From positions 1 through 35,596 of the forward strand of contig CANJDA010000002.1 of assembly GCA_947472705.1 (NCBI GenBank): 35,596 nt of DNA, in the 5' to 3' direction. Positions 1-9,510 of the stretch are shown one piece after another. The DNA comes from Flavobacteriaceae bacterium. Its GTDB lineage: Bacteria > Bacteroidota > Bacteroidia > Flavobacteriales > Flavobacteriaceae. The notes under the pieces are model-generated. The model searched no databases, was not told the origin of the DNA, and saw only the letters and a list, made by a program, of their open reading frames with translations. Numbering within the stretch: the first letter of the stretch is position 1; each line of letters starts with the position of its first letter. The position numbers and the translations under genes were made by a program.

Positions 1-2046
1 GCTCGAATTTTTGGTTGGATTTTCAGAAAGATAGGCCAACCAACTGTAATAGGCGAAATAATAGCAGGAATTGTTTTGGGACCTTCCCTTTTTGGGTTGT
101 ATTTTCCCGATATGAAAGACGCCTTATTTCCTGTTGATTCTTTAGGCAATCTTCAATTGTTAAGCCAAGTAGGATTAATCCTTTTCATGTTTGTTGTGGG
201 GATGGAATTAGATTTGAAAGTATTAAAAAACAAAGCCAATGAAGCAGTGGTTATTAGCCACGCTAGTATAGTTATCCCTTTTGCTTTAGGTATTGGTTTG
301 TCTTATTATATCTATCATCAGTTTGCGCCAGCAGGAGTTGAATTTTTATCTTTCAGTTTATTTATGGGTATTGCCATGAGTATTACGGCCTTTCCCGTTT
401 TAGCCCGAATAGTTCAAGAAAGAGGTATTCACAAAACTAGATTGGGAACTATAGTAATTACTTGTGCTGCAGCTGATGACATTACAGCTTGGTGTATTTT
501 GGCAGTTGTTATAGCTATAGTAAAAGCTGGAAGTTTTGTCAGTTCACTATATGTTATCGGCTTGGCTATTGTTTATGTATTATTGATGCTTTTGGTAGTA
601 AAGCCTTTCTTAAAAAGAGTTGGTGATTTATATGGAAAAAAAGACAATATCAAAAAACCAGTGGTTGCCATTTTCCTTTTAACCTTAATAGTTTCAGCTT
701 ATGTGACCGAAATTATAGGGATTCATGCCTTATTTGGTGCTTTTATGATGGGAGTAATCATGCCCGATATTTCAAAATTTAGAAACTTCTTTATAGAAAA
801 AGTAGAGGATGTTGCTATGATTTTACTGCTACCGTTGTTTTTTGTATTCACTGGATTACGAACAGAAATCGGATTAATCAATGAGCCTTATTTGTGGAAG
901 ATAACAGGATGTATAATTGCAGTAGCTGTTGCTGGAAAATTTTTCGGAAGTGCTTTGGCGGCAAAATTTGTGGGTCAAAATTGGCGTGAAAGTTTAACCA
1001 TTGGTGCTTTGATGAATACCAGAGGTTTGATGGAATTAGTAGTATTAAATATAGGATACGAATTGGGAGTGCTTTCACCAAAAATTTTCACGATGATGGT
1101 AATTATGGCTCTAGTAACTACGTTTATGACAGGGCCAGCTCTGGATATTATCAATTTTATATTTAAAGCTAAAGACGTTATTATTCCATCTGAAATAAAA
1201 GGGAATGCCGAGTTTAAAGTATTAATCTCTTTTGGTAATAATGAAAAAGGCAAATCATTACTTCGTTTGGCAAATAGTTTTGTCAAAAAGCAAACAGAAA
1301 CCGCGAACGTTACGGCTATGCATTTATCCAACAGTGATGAAATGCATGCTTATAATTTAGAAGAATATGAAGCCGTAACTTTTGAACCCATATTGAAAGA
1401 GTCAAAAAAACTCAATCAAGAAATCACCACTATTTTTAAAGCTACAGGGGATATGGAAACTGACATTGCCGATATAGCTCAAGAAGGGAAGTATGATTTT
1501 GTTTTGGTTGGGTTAGGGAAATCTATTTTTGAGGGAACATTACTAGGGAAAGTGCTTGGGTTTACATCACGAATAATAAACCCAGACCGATTGTTAGATA
1601 AGTTTAAAGGCAAGGAAGGACTCTTTGAAAACTCTCCTTTTGATGACAGAACCCGTTTAATCATTTCCAAAACCAAAACACCACTAGGCATTTTAATTGA
1701 TAAAGATTTACATAATGTCAATAAAGTTTTTGTGGGAGTGTTCACTATTGGCGATGTGTTCTTGATTGATTATGCTCAAAAATTGATTTACAATAACGAT
1801 TCACATGTAACCATTTTAGAAAATAATGGTCAATCCAAAAATAACTTTATTGTTGAAAATGCATTTGAAGCATTGGAACAAAAGCACCCTAATAATATTG
1901 AGGTTTTAAGTAGAGAAAAAATTAGTAAGCCACTTTTAGCCGAGCAGGATCTGGTTATTTTTAGTTTGGAAACTTGGAAAAAACTAGTTGATGATGAAGT
2001 AACTTGGTTGACTGATATTCCTTCGGTATTAATTATCAAACCATAA
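1..2046 (+). CDS. cation:proton antiporter (Kef/CPA2-type) with C-terminal soluble domain; 5'-truncated by window edge
   Basis: Multi-TM Na+/H+ exchanger-like sequence. The frame is open to base 1 (ARIFGWIFRKIGQPTVIGEIIAGIVLGPSLFG...). The listed start at 76 is a TTG codon inside the conserved N-terminal region, so the gene begins upstream. Confidence 0.9.
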   Translation, partial: ARIFGWIFRKIGQPTVIGEIIAGIVLGPSLFGLYFPDMKDALFPVDSLGNLQLLSQVGLILFMFVVGMELDLKVLKNKANEAVVISHASIVIPFALGIGLSYYIYHQFAPAGVEFLSFSLFMGIAMSITAFPVLARIVQERGIHKTRLGTIVITCAAADDITAWCILAVVIAIVKAGSFVSSLYVIGLAIVYVLLMLLVVKPFLKRVGDLYGKKDNIKKPVVAIFLLTLIVSAYVTEIIGIHALFGAFMMGVIMPDISKFRNFFIEKVEDVAMILLLPLFFVFTGLRTEIGLINEPYLWKITGCIIAVAVAGKFFGSALAAKFVGQNWRESLTIGALMNTRGLMELVVLNIGYELGVLSPKIFTMMVIMALVTTFMTGPALDIINFIFKAKDVIIPSEIKGNAEFKVLISFGNNEKGKSLLRLANSFVKKQTETANVTAMHLSNSDEMHAYNLEEYEAVTFEPILKESKKLNQEITTIFKATGDMETDIADIAQEGKYDFVLVGLGKSIFEGTLLGKVLGFTSRIINPDRLLDKFKGKEGLFENSPFDDRTRLIISKTKTPLGILIDKDLHNVNKVFVGVFTIGDVFLIDYAQKLIYNNDSHVTILENNGQSKNNFIVENAFEALEQKHPNNIEVLSREKISKPLLAEQDLVIFSLETWKKLVDDEVTWLTDIPSVLIIKP

Positions 2047-2047
2047 C

Positions 2048-4540
2048 TTAAAAACCTAAATCCAAAATAAAACTCAATTTTATAGCTAAATTATCTTCAA
2101 ATTTTGGTAACTGGTTGGGGCCATAACGATAGAAGGCGGTAAGTCCAAATCCTTTGTAAATTTTGTTAAGCTCTATTCCCGATTCGAATAATCCTTTATC
2201 AAGGGTTTTGTATTTAATTCCTAAATGGCGTTCAGGATGTTCTAAATTTCCCCAAACCATTCTAGTGACCAAAACGAATGAAGGCCTAACTTTTCGTAAT
2301 AATTCTACACGTTTAAAACCGTGTTTAAACTGCATCATTACAAATTCGTTTGAAAAAAACTCATTAAAATACATGGTTTCAAAACTATTTTTTCCTGCAA
2401 TGGTAATTCTTTGTAAAAGCTTGTCTTTTGTCAAGTTATTCGGGGAAGTATTATACAAATGAGTTAAGGGAACAGCGCCAAAACCATAACCTGCTTGTAA
2501 TAAAATTTCTGACTTCTGTCCGTTTAAATATTTTTTTTCATACTCAATTCGGGCATCAATTTTACCAAAATCGAAGTCGTTATTTAAAAAATGAGGAATC
2601 GATTTAGTAAATTGTAATGAAAATTTAGGAAACCTTTTTTCATATTCAATCCTGCCATTCGGGGTTTGCATATGATCACTAAAAGGATTCCACTGAATAC
2701 AAAACATTGCAGTAGTGACTCTAAAATCATGATAAGGTTTTCCGCCATATTGAAAAGTATAATCAAATAATGGGCTGATTTCACTATAAGTTAACTGCCA
2801 AATGCTTTCAGTTTTTGGAATAATTTTGGTTTCAATATAACCCCGCCAAGTTTTGTGATTATAGAACGTACTAATGTTAATTGGTCTTGGATCATACAAT
2901 TTAAAAGCTCTTTTATCTGTTGCAAAATACGTACTGGCAATCTCACGAAGATCATCGGTGTAGGAACCTCCAAGCCAAGTATTGGAAGTGTTGCCAACTC
3001 TTGCTGCTGCGCCAATATGATATTTGATAGTTTCATCTTTCAAGCCATAAGCTGTGTAACCATCAAGGCGAAATTTTCGTGAAAACATTTCATTAGTAAT
3101 ACCACCAATTCCAAAACGGAAACCTTCAAAATTGTTATAACTAATCAGGTATCGCAGATCATAATCAAACAAACCAGAGAGTATATAGCCGTTTAGAATT
3201 TTACGTCCAAATAATAGTTTTTTTTCGATATTTTCTTTAGTGGCTACACTATCTAAGGTAAAATAGGTTCTTTCACTTCGGGTGTCTAAACTATCAATTC
3301 TGTTTTCTTTCCAAAAAACATCATCTCGAGAACTCGCATTATTTTTAACGTCTATAGTAATTGATGATTTTTTTATTTTCAAATCCTTATTTACTGCTAA
3401 ATCATAAATATGCATTTCTGAGGATAAATAGGAAAAGTCAGAAGCATATTTTTGTGAGTTTGTTTTTTCATCATCATTTTCGGCAGAAAACTCAATTCTT
3501 CCTCCTAAAATAGAGGTTGGTTCTTTGCTTTTCCCTTTAACAATTTTGAAATTTTTAAGGGTAGGAAACCAAATATTTTCTCCTGGTAGGTAACTAAATT
3601 CATGAATACCAGTAATATTCAACACTCCTCGAATTCGCATGATTGCTTTAGCAATACCAAAGTTTTCTTTATCTACATAAAGCAATCCTTCTAGACCTTT
3701 AGAACTGGTTTTATTTTTAAAATATATTACTATCACATTTCTATTTTGGATAATGGTAGTATCTAAAATTTGGTATCTGTATTCCTTAAGAGCGTTGTTT
3801 GCAATAGGGCTTTTGTATTTGGTTTCAAACAATTCATATTTCTCATCATATACAGAAAATGATTGCAAACTGAACCCCAATATTTCATAGATAGGCTCTT
3901 TAAAACCAGCCATTTTGGTACCAAGTATAGTTTCTTTTAAAATTGGTTTTTCAAATTGATATTGGGACACTTTTTCGGTTAGAAACAAATGTTGCTTGTC
4001 GATTATTTTTTTAAACTTATAATTAGAAGAGTCAATTTTTTCAATTATATTTTTGGTTACTGCATTAACAAATACAGTATCAATTTTGCCAGAAATCGAA
4101 TCAGGATTGGCGGTAATCATTAATTTATTGTATGATTTGAACTCAAAACTTTTTAGTTTTTTTTGAGGATTGTTGCTTTCTTTTTGAGCAATAACTTTTG
4201 CAATAATACTATTTGCTGGATTAATATTGGAAATAATAACTTCGTGCAAAGCATTTTCTTTTGGCGAAAGCAATATGGTAAAAAAAGATTTAGATTCAGT
4301 TAACGAAATTGTTTTTGATTCAAAACCCACATAAGTAACCGTAAAATTATCAGGGAGTGAGGATAGTATGAAATGAAATTTTCCATCAACATCTGATATA
4401 GTGGAGCCTCCATTTTTAGTTGTGATAGTTGCAAAAGGAAGCCCTTTTTTGCTTTCAGAATCTTTTACAATCCCATTGATTTGGAATTGTGCTTGAAGCG
4501 TTAGTGTAAAAAAGAAAAGCAGTATAAAAATTGGCTTCAT
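2048..4540 (-). CDS. DUF5686 / carboxypeptidase-regulatory-like (CarboxypepD_reg-like) outer membrane protein
   Basis: 830 aa with signal peptide (MKPIFILLFFFTLTLQAQ), N-terminal 'NGIVKDSESKKGLPFATITTKNGGSTISDVDGKF' carboxypeptidase-regulatory-like domain and long beta-strand-rich C-terminus. Confidence 0.85.
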   Translation of the reverse strand: MKPIFILLFFFTLTLQAQFQINGIVKDSESKKGLPFATITTKNGGSTISDVDGKFHFILSSLPDNFTVTYVGFESKTISLTESKSFFTILLSPKENALHEVIISNINPANSIIAKVIAQKESNNPQKKLKSFEFKSYNKLMITANPDSISGKIDTVFVNAVTKNIIEKIDSSNYKFKKIIDKQHLFLTEKVSQYQFEKPILKETILGTKMAGFKEPIYEILGFSLQSFSVYDEKYELFETKYKSPIANNALKEYRYQILDTTIIQNRNVIVIYFKNKTSSKGLEGLLYVDKENFGIAKAIMRIRGVLNITGIHEFSYLPGENIWFPTLKNFKIVKGKSKEPTSILGGRIEFSAENDDEKTNSQKYASDFSYLSSEMHIYDLAVNKDLKIKKSSITIDVKNNASSRDDVFWKENRIDSLDTRSERTYFTLDSVATKENIEKKLLFGRKILNGYILSGLFDYDLRYLISYNNFEGFRFGIGGITNEMFSRKFRLDGYTAYGLKDETIKYHIGAAARVGNTSNTWLGGSYTDDLREIASTYFATDKRAFKLYDPRPINISTFYNHKTWRGYIETKIIPKTESIWQLTYSEISPLFDYTFQYGGKPYHDFRVTTAMFCIQWNPFSDHMQTPNGRIEYEKRFPKFSLQFTKSIPHFLNNDFDFGKIDARIEYEKKYLNGQKSEILLQAGYGFGAVPLTHLYNTSPNNLTKDKLLQRITIAGKNSFETMYFNEFFSNEFVMMQFKHGFKRVELLRKVRPSFVLVTRMVWGNLEHPERHLGIKYKTLDKGLFESGIELNKIYKGFGLTAFYRYGPNQLPKFEDNLAIKLSFILDLGF

Positions 4541-4581
4541 TAGAAAGGGATTGGCTCAAAATCTTTTACAAAAATAGGAAT

Positions 4582-4607
4582 AAAAAAATCCGCACAGAGC
4601 GGATTTT
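4582..4607 (-). terminator. Rho-independent terminator downstream of frr
   Basis: AAAATCCGC-acaga-GCGGATTTT, 9-bp perfect stem, with a T-tract on the minus strand. Confidence 0.8.
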
Positions 4608-4625
4608 AATATTGAATTAACAAAG

Positions 4626-5186
4626 TTACACTTTCATGATTTCGGCTTCTTTGATGGTCAAATGTTCTTCAATTTTTCTGATGAAAGAATCTGTCAGTTT
4701 TTGAACATCGTCTTCAGCTGTTTTACATACGTCTTCAGAAACACCGTCTTTTTCTAATTTTTTTATTTCAGTATTTGCATCTTTACGTGCGTTTCGAATA
4801 CCAATTTTTGCATCTTCTGCTTCTGCTTTTGCCTGTTTGACTAATTCGCGTCTTCTTTCTTCAGTCAGTGCCGGGACATTGATAATAATGTTATCGCCAT
4901 TATTCATGGGATTGAAACCAAGATTGGCAATCATTATAACCTTTTCAATAGTATGCAGCATACTTTTTTCATAAGGTTGAATAGTAATGGTTCTAGCGTC
5001 TGGAACATTGATATTTGCTACTTGTGATAGCGGAGTTTGAGAGCCATAGTAATCAACAAAAACACTTCCAAGCATTTGTGGTGATGCTTTTCCAGCACGT
5101 ATATTTAAAAATTCTTTTTCTAAATGTGCGACAGAACCAGTCATTGATTCTTTAGTGCGGTCTAAAATAAATTCAATTTCTTCCAT
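4626..5186 (-). CDS. frr: ribosome recycling factor
   Basis: 186 aa; 'EFLNIRAGKASPQML...', 'ARTITIQPYEKSML', 'PALTEERRRELVKQAK'; next to pyrH. Confidence 0.97.
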   Translation of the reverse strand: MEEIEFILDRTKESMTGSVAHLEKEFLNIRAGKASPQMLGSVFVDYYGSQTPLSQVANINVPDARTITIQPYEKSMLHTIEKVIMIANLGFNPMNNGDNIIINVPALTEERRRELVKQAKAEAEDAKIGIRNARKDANTEIKKLEKDGVSEDVCKTAEDDVQKLTDSFIRKIEEHLTIKEAEIMKV

Positions 5187-5211
5187 TTTATTATGATTTC
5201 AGAGTGGTAAA

Positions 5212-5919
5212 CTATATTTTAACTACGGTTCCTATGTTTTCGCCTTCGCAAATTTTTAATAAATTACCCTTTTTATTCATATCAAAAACTACAATTGGTA
5301 ATTCATTTTCCTGGCTCAAAGTAAAGGCAGTTGAATCCATTACGTTTAATCCTTTTTTGATGACTTCATCAAAGGAGATACTGTCAAACTTTACAGCATT
5401 GCTGTTTTTCTCAGGATCAGAATCATAAACCCCATCAACACGAGTACCTTTTAAAATCACATCGGCATTTACTTCTACACCACGTAAAACCGCAGCAGTA
5501 TCAGTCGTGAAGTATGGGTTTCCAGTTCCAGCACCAAAAATTACTATTCTTCCTTTTTCTAGATGGCGCACTGCTCTTCTCTTGATATAAGGTTCTGCAA
5601 TAGCCTCTATTTTCAAAGCAGTTTGTAACCGAGTCAACATTCCTTTATCTTCCAAAGCTCCTTGTAGTGCCATTCCATTAATAACTGTTGCCAGCATTCC
5701 CATATAATCACCTTGTACTCTGTCCATTCCATTACTGGCGCCAGCTACTCCTCTAAAAATATTTCCACCACCAATTACTATGGCAATTTCTATTCCTTTA
5801 GCGTGAATTTCTTTAATCTCATCAGCATATTCGGATAAGCGTTTTGGGTCGATTCCATATTGTCTATCTCCCATTAACGCTTCGCCACTTAATTTTAGAA
5901 GGATTCTTTTGTATTTCAT
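5212..5919 (-). CDS. pyrH: UMP kinase
   Basis: 235 aa; '[17 protein letters not shown]', '[10 protein letters not shown]', '[17 protein letters not shown]'. Confidence 0.97.
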   Translation of the reverse strand: MKYKRILLKLSGEALMGDRQYGIDPKRLSEYADEIKEIHAKGIEIAIVIGGGNIFRGVAGASNGMDRVQGDYMGMLATVINGMALQGALEDKGMLTRLQTALKIEAIAEPYIKRRAVRHLEKGRIVIFGAGTGNPYFTTDTAAVLRGVEVNADVILKGTRVDGVYDSDPEKNSNAVKFDSISFDEVIKKGLNVMDSTAFTLSQENELPIVVFDMNKKGNLLKICEGENIGTVVKI

Positions 5920-5950
5920 TACTAGCTTTAAGTTGTGTTATTAATGGATG

Positions 5951-5958
5951 CAAATATA
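5951..5958 (-). promoter_or_regulatory. Bacteroidetes-type -7 element (TATATTTG) for pyrH-frr
   Basis: Minus strand reads TATATTTGCATCC, matching the TAnnTTTG consensus, 32 nt upstream of the pyrH start. Confidence 0.5.
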
Positions 5959-6038
5959 AACATATTCTGTTTTTGTACCCTATTCGTTAAAAATAATGTT
6001 TGGAAACAATTATCATGTTTTTTGGTATTTCAGTTTTG

Positions 6039-6046
6039 TAGCTTTG
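6039..6046 (+). promoter_or_regulatory. Bacteroidetes-type -7 element (TAGCTTTG) for the thioredoxin-like gene
   Basis: TAGCTTTG within TTTTGTAGCTTTGTGCCAA, 22 nt before ATG 6068. It falls inside the longer ORF-track call. Confidence 0.5.
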
Positions 6047-6067
6047 TGCCAAAGTATTTTTGTTTCT

Positions 6068-6697
6068 ATGCAATCAATAATTGAAAAGAGTTTAGCCAAT
6101 AGTTGTTCTTATCCTGAATACAGAAACATAATAACCACTTTGTTTCAGGAAGGAAAAGTAACAGGAGAAGAACAATCGGAAGCCTTACTTCATTATACCG
6201 AATTGAATGAGGCGCGAATGAAACGCTTAGACAAAACCATCACTATTGCCATTGAAAATGCTCAAAAAATACAGCATTTAGTTAGGGAGTATATTTGGCT
6301 GGTTATTTCTGAAGGTTGGTGTGGAGATGCTACTCAAATAATACCGATTATCTATAAAATGGCCGAATACTCGGGAAAAATAGAATTGAAAATTGTCTTT
6401 AGAGATGATAATAAAGAACTGATGAATTTATTTCTAACAAATGGGACAAAATCAATTCCCAAGTTGATAGTACTAGATAAAAAAACATTGAAAGTATTGG
6501 GTGATTTCGGACCAAGACCTCATGGCGCAAAACAATTGATGCTCGACTATAAAGCGACTCACGGATTGATAGATGAAATGGCCAAAACCAACTTACAGCT
6601 TTGGTATCTACACGATAAAGGATTGTCTACACAAAATGAAATAACCGATTTGATGTCTATTTTTGAGTTAAAGACACTTCAAACTTCTCAGGGGTAA
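6068..6697 (+). CDS. thioredoxin family protein (WCGD motif)
   Basis: Start at ATG 6068 rather than 5996 because the putative promoter lies at 6039. 'VISEGWCGDATQIIPIIYKMAE...SIPKLIVLD' thioredoxin-like fold signature. Confidence 0.8.
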   Translation: MQSIIEKSLANSCSYPEYRNIITTLFQEGKVTGEEQSEALLHYTELNEARMKRLDKTITIAIENAQKIQHLVREYIWLVISEGWCGDATQIIPIIYKMAEYSGKIELKIVFRDDNKELMNLFLTNGTKSIPKLIVLDKKTLKVLGDFGPRPHGAKQLMLDYKATHGLIDEMAKTNLQLWYLHDKGLSTQNEITDLMSIFELKTLQTSQG

Positions 6698-7352
6698 CAG
6701 CTTCAATAACATCATAATCCCCAATTTTAGTTCGGCGTAAGGCAGATAAATATCCACCCGATTCTATGGCTTTGCCAAAATCAAAAGCTAACGAACGGAT
6801 ATATGTCCCCTTGCTACAACGCACTCTAAAGTCAATTTCTGGCAAGGAAATTCTAGTAATCTCAAATTCGTATACAGTTGTTTTTCTAGCTTGTATCTCA
6901 ACTTCTTCTCCAGCTCTAGCATGCTCATACAAACGAACACCATCTTTTTTAATAGCAGAAAACACTGGTGGCTTTTGGTCGATTTCACCAAGAAACTTAT
7001 TAGTTGTTTCTAAAATTAGTGCTTCCGTAATATGTTCCGTTGGAAAGGTTGCATCTACTTCAGTCTCCTTGTCATAGGAGGGTGTTGTCGCTCCAAGAGT
7101 AATAGTTCCTGTATATTCTTTAGCCTGAGCTTGAATTTCGGTAATTTTCTTAGTGAACTTTCCGGTGCAAATTATTAGCAAGCCTGTTGCCAAGGGATCT
7201 AAAGTTCCGGCATGACCAATTTTGAATTTTTTAGGAAGGTCATATTTTCTTTTTAGGATGTATTTCAATTTATTAACCGCTTGAAAGGAAGACCAAGTTA
7301 ACGGTTTGTCTATCAAAAGTACTTGCCCTTCTAAAATAGCTTCGGCTGTCAT
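6657..7352 (-). CDS. truB: tRNA pseudouridine(55) synthase TruB
   Basis: 'GQVLLIDKPLTWSSFQAVNKLK', 'KIGHAGTLDPLATGLLIICTGKFTK', 'RCSKGTYIRSLAFDFG'. Confidence 0.97.
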   Translation of the reverse strand: MTAEAILEGQVLLIDKPLTWSSFQAVNKLKYILKRKYDLPKKFKIGHAGTLDPLATGLLIICTGKFTKKITEIQAQAKEYTGTITLGATTPSYDKETEVDATFPTEHITEALILETTNKFLGEIDQKPPVFSAIKKDGVRLYEHARAGEEVEIQARKTTVYEFEITRISLPEIDFRVRCSKGTYIRSLAFDFGKAIESGGYLSALRRTKIGDYDVIEAVTPEKFEVSLTQK

Positions 7353-8146
7353 TAAAGTACAAACAAAGGATGAAAGTAATTGATAACCAAAATAGCTAAC
7401 CCAACAATAATTCTGTAATACCCAAACATTTTAAATCCGTGCTTAGATAAATAACCAATGAAAGATTTTATAGCTAACATAGCCACAATAAAGGCAACGA
7501 TATTTCCAATAATCAAAAAGTTAATCTGATCATGAGTCAATACAAACCCGTCTTTATAATAGTCATAACATTTCTTAACCGTAGCACCAAGCATTGTTGG
7601 AACAGCCAAGAAAAAAGAAAATTCTGCAGCCGTTGTTCTTGATAATTTTTGTGTCATTCCGCCAATGATACTCGCGCCACTTCGTGAAACACCAGGAATC
7701 ATGGCCAAACATTGGAACAAACCTATCTTTAAAGCGGTAGTGTAACTTATTTTTTCTGTTTTCTGTGTCTCCTCCTTTTGTGTGAACCAATCATCAACTT
7801 TCAATAAAATTATTCCTCCTAAAACTAAAGAAACCGCAACGGTTATAGGATTCTCTAACAAAGCATCAATTTTTTTGCTGAAAAGCAACCCAAAAACTAC
7901 AGCCGGAATAAAAGCGACCAATAATTTAAAGTAAAAATCAAGCGTTTGAAAAAATCGTTTGAAGTACAAAACAACTACCGAAAGGATAGCGCCCAACTGT
8001 ATAACTACAGTAAATAATTTGGTAAAATCATCATGAGCAATGCCAAAAAAAGAAGAAGCAATAATCATGTGACCTGTAGAAGAAATCGGCAAAAACTCAG
8101 TAATCCCTTCAATTATAGCCAGTACAACGGCTTGAATGTAATCCAT
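7352..8146 (-). CDS. uppP: undecaprenyl-diphosphatase (BacA/UppP)
   Basis: '[20 protein letters not shown]', '[15 protein letters not shown]', multi-TM. Confidence 0.96.
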   Translation of the reverse strand: MDYIQAVVLAIIEGITEFLPISSTGHMIIASSFFGIAHDDFTKLFTVVIQLGAILSVVVLYFKRFFQTLDFYFKLLVAFIPAVVFGLLFSKKIDALLENPITVAVSLVLGGIILLKVDDWFTQKEETQKTEKISYTTALKIGLFQCLAMIPGVSRSGASIIGGMTQKLSRTTAAEFSFFLAVPTMLGATVKKCYDYYKDGFVLTHDQINFLIIGNIVAFIVAMLAIKSFIGYLSKHGFKMFGYYRIIVGLAILVINYFHPLFVL

Positions 8147-8382
8147 TATTTAGATTTTTTAAATATGGAATAAATCGTAATTCCAAACCCAATCAAAACA
8201 ACCGTTGGAGCCAAACGTATTCTTCTAAAGCTAAAAACATCTTCGTTAAAAACTTTTGGATCATCACTACCACCACCACTCATCAGAATAAAGCCAATAG
8301 CAATCACGGCAATCCCAATTAATAATATTTTGTAATTTATCTTTTCAAAAAGAAAGTCTGGTTTCTGCTCGTTGTTTTTCAT
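8146..8382 (-). CDS. DUF3098 domain-containing small membrane protein
   Basis: 78 aa, two TM segments, '[37 protein letters not shown]'; conserved position between ftsX and uppP in Bacteroidetes. Confidence 0.85.
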   Translation of the reverse strand: MKNNEQKPDFLFEKINYKILLIGIAVIAIGFILMSGGGSDDPKVFNEDVFSFRRIRLAPTVVLIGFGITIYSIFKKSK

Positions 8383-8385
8383 AAT

Positions 8386-8413
8386 GTCTATTATCTATCC
8401 GTCTATTATCTAT
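8386..8413. repeat. short direct repeat GTCTATTATCTAT x2 (15-bp period)
   Basis: Identical 13-mers at 8386-8398 and 8401-8413 in the ftsX-DUF3098 intergenic gap. Confidence 0.7.
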
Positions 8414-8421
8414 TCTCTCTT

Positions 8422-9297
8422 CTAATACAAATCATCAGTTCTCAAATTCAAAAAGCGTTGGGTAGCAAAGTAGGTACTGATCAAAGTAATCACAATACCT
8501 AACACGAGTACGCCCAAAAGCACTATACCAATGGCCACCTGATTTTCCAGAATACCTAAATTAGGGAAACTCGTTTGAATGTAAATTAATAAACCAATCA
8601 ATGCCAAAATGGCCAACACCGCCCCAATAAATCCAAGAATTACATTAGTTTTGATAAATGGTTTTCTGATAAAGGACTTAGTAGCTCCCACCATCTGCAT
8701 GGTTTTTATAATAAAACGATTCGAGTAAATCGATAGTCGCAGCGAACTGTTAATCAATAATACCGAAATCAATGCAAATACACCACTAATAATCAAAATC
8801 CACATACTAATATTTTTCACATTGTCGTTCACCATCGTAACCAATTGCTTGTCATAAACAACATCGGCAATCATCTCATTTTTGCGAAGTCTGCTTTCAA
8901 TTTTTGCAATTTCGGCATTGGTAACATAATCGGCTTTCAAGTGAATGTCAAACGAATTCTGCAACGGATTCACCCCCAAAAACTGCATAAAGTCTTCCCC
9001 AATCACTTTCTTGTGTTGCGCCGCCGCTTTTTCTTTCGATACATATTCAAAAGATTTAGCAAACTTAGCCGTTTTCAACTTGCTGTTAAAGGCAGTCGTA
9101 ACCGAGTCGGTCGCTTCGTTTTTAAAGAAAACCGTCATCACAATCTCTTCCTTGAAATTGTCTGATAAACGCTTGGAATTGATGACAAATAGCCCCAAGA
9201 TTCCCAACAAAAACAACACCAAAAAGATACTCAACACTACCGAAAAATAAGAGGTAATTACTCTGCGCTTCTGAAACTTTTCAAATGAGTCTGACAT
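8422..9297 (-). CDS. ftsX: cell division protein FtsX-like permease
   Basis: 291 aa, N-terminal TM, extracellular domain 'EEIVMTVFFKNEATDSV', C-terminal 3 TM FtsX-type region. Confidence 0.93.
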   Translation of the reverse strand: MSDSFEKFQKRRVITSYFSVVLSIFLVLFLLGILGLFVINSKRLSDNFKEEIVMTVFFKNEATDSVTTAFNSKLKTAKFAKSFEYVSKEKAAAQHKKVIGEDFMQFLGVNPLQNSFDIHLKADYVTNAEIAKIESRLRKNEMIADVVYDKQLVTMVNDNVKNISMWILIISGVFALISVLLINSSLRLSIYSNRFIIKTMQMVGATKSFIRKPFIKTNVILGFIGAVLAILALIGLLIYIQTSFPNLGILENQVAIGIVLLGVLVLGIVITLISTYFATQRFLNLRTDDLY

Positions 9298-9384
9298 AAA
9301 CAGTGATTTAAGCCGTAAAAATAATAAAGAAAATTGTTTTTCTCCTTTATAACGTACAAACTTTTAACTTTATTATAATAAACG

Positions 9385-9392
9385 TAAATTTG
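9385..9392 (+). promoter_or_regulatory. candidate -7 element (TAAATTTG) for leuS
   Basis: TAAATTTG matches TAnnTTTG. It would give a ~200-nt leader containing the interspersed repeat. Confidence 0.35.
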
Positions 9393-9420
9393 TCGCTTAA
9401 ATTTTTTAGGCTTGTCCCAA

Positions 9421-9510
9421 ATTTAGTTTGGGAAGCGAATGGTTCGGGCTGTTTCAGTAAGCCATTTTCCCGCTTTCCGGGTTACACGGTAACCACTACA
9501 ATCGGGGCTA
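9421..9510 (-). repeat. interspersed repeat copy A (minus orientation)
   Basis: Reverse complement TAGCCCCGATTGTAGTGGTTACCGTGTAACCCGGAAAGCGGGAAAATGGCTTACTGAAACAGCCCGAACCATTCGCTTCC... aligns ungapped, 62/80 identical, with 23872-23951. Confidence 0.85.

Noticed and set aside
878-2039. Minus-strand ORFs of 67-118 aa inside the antiporter gene
   Set aside because: Shadow ORFs antisense to a well-supported conserved CDS, no family resemblance.
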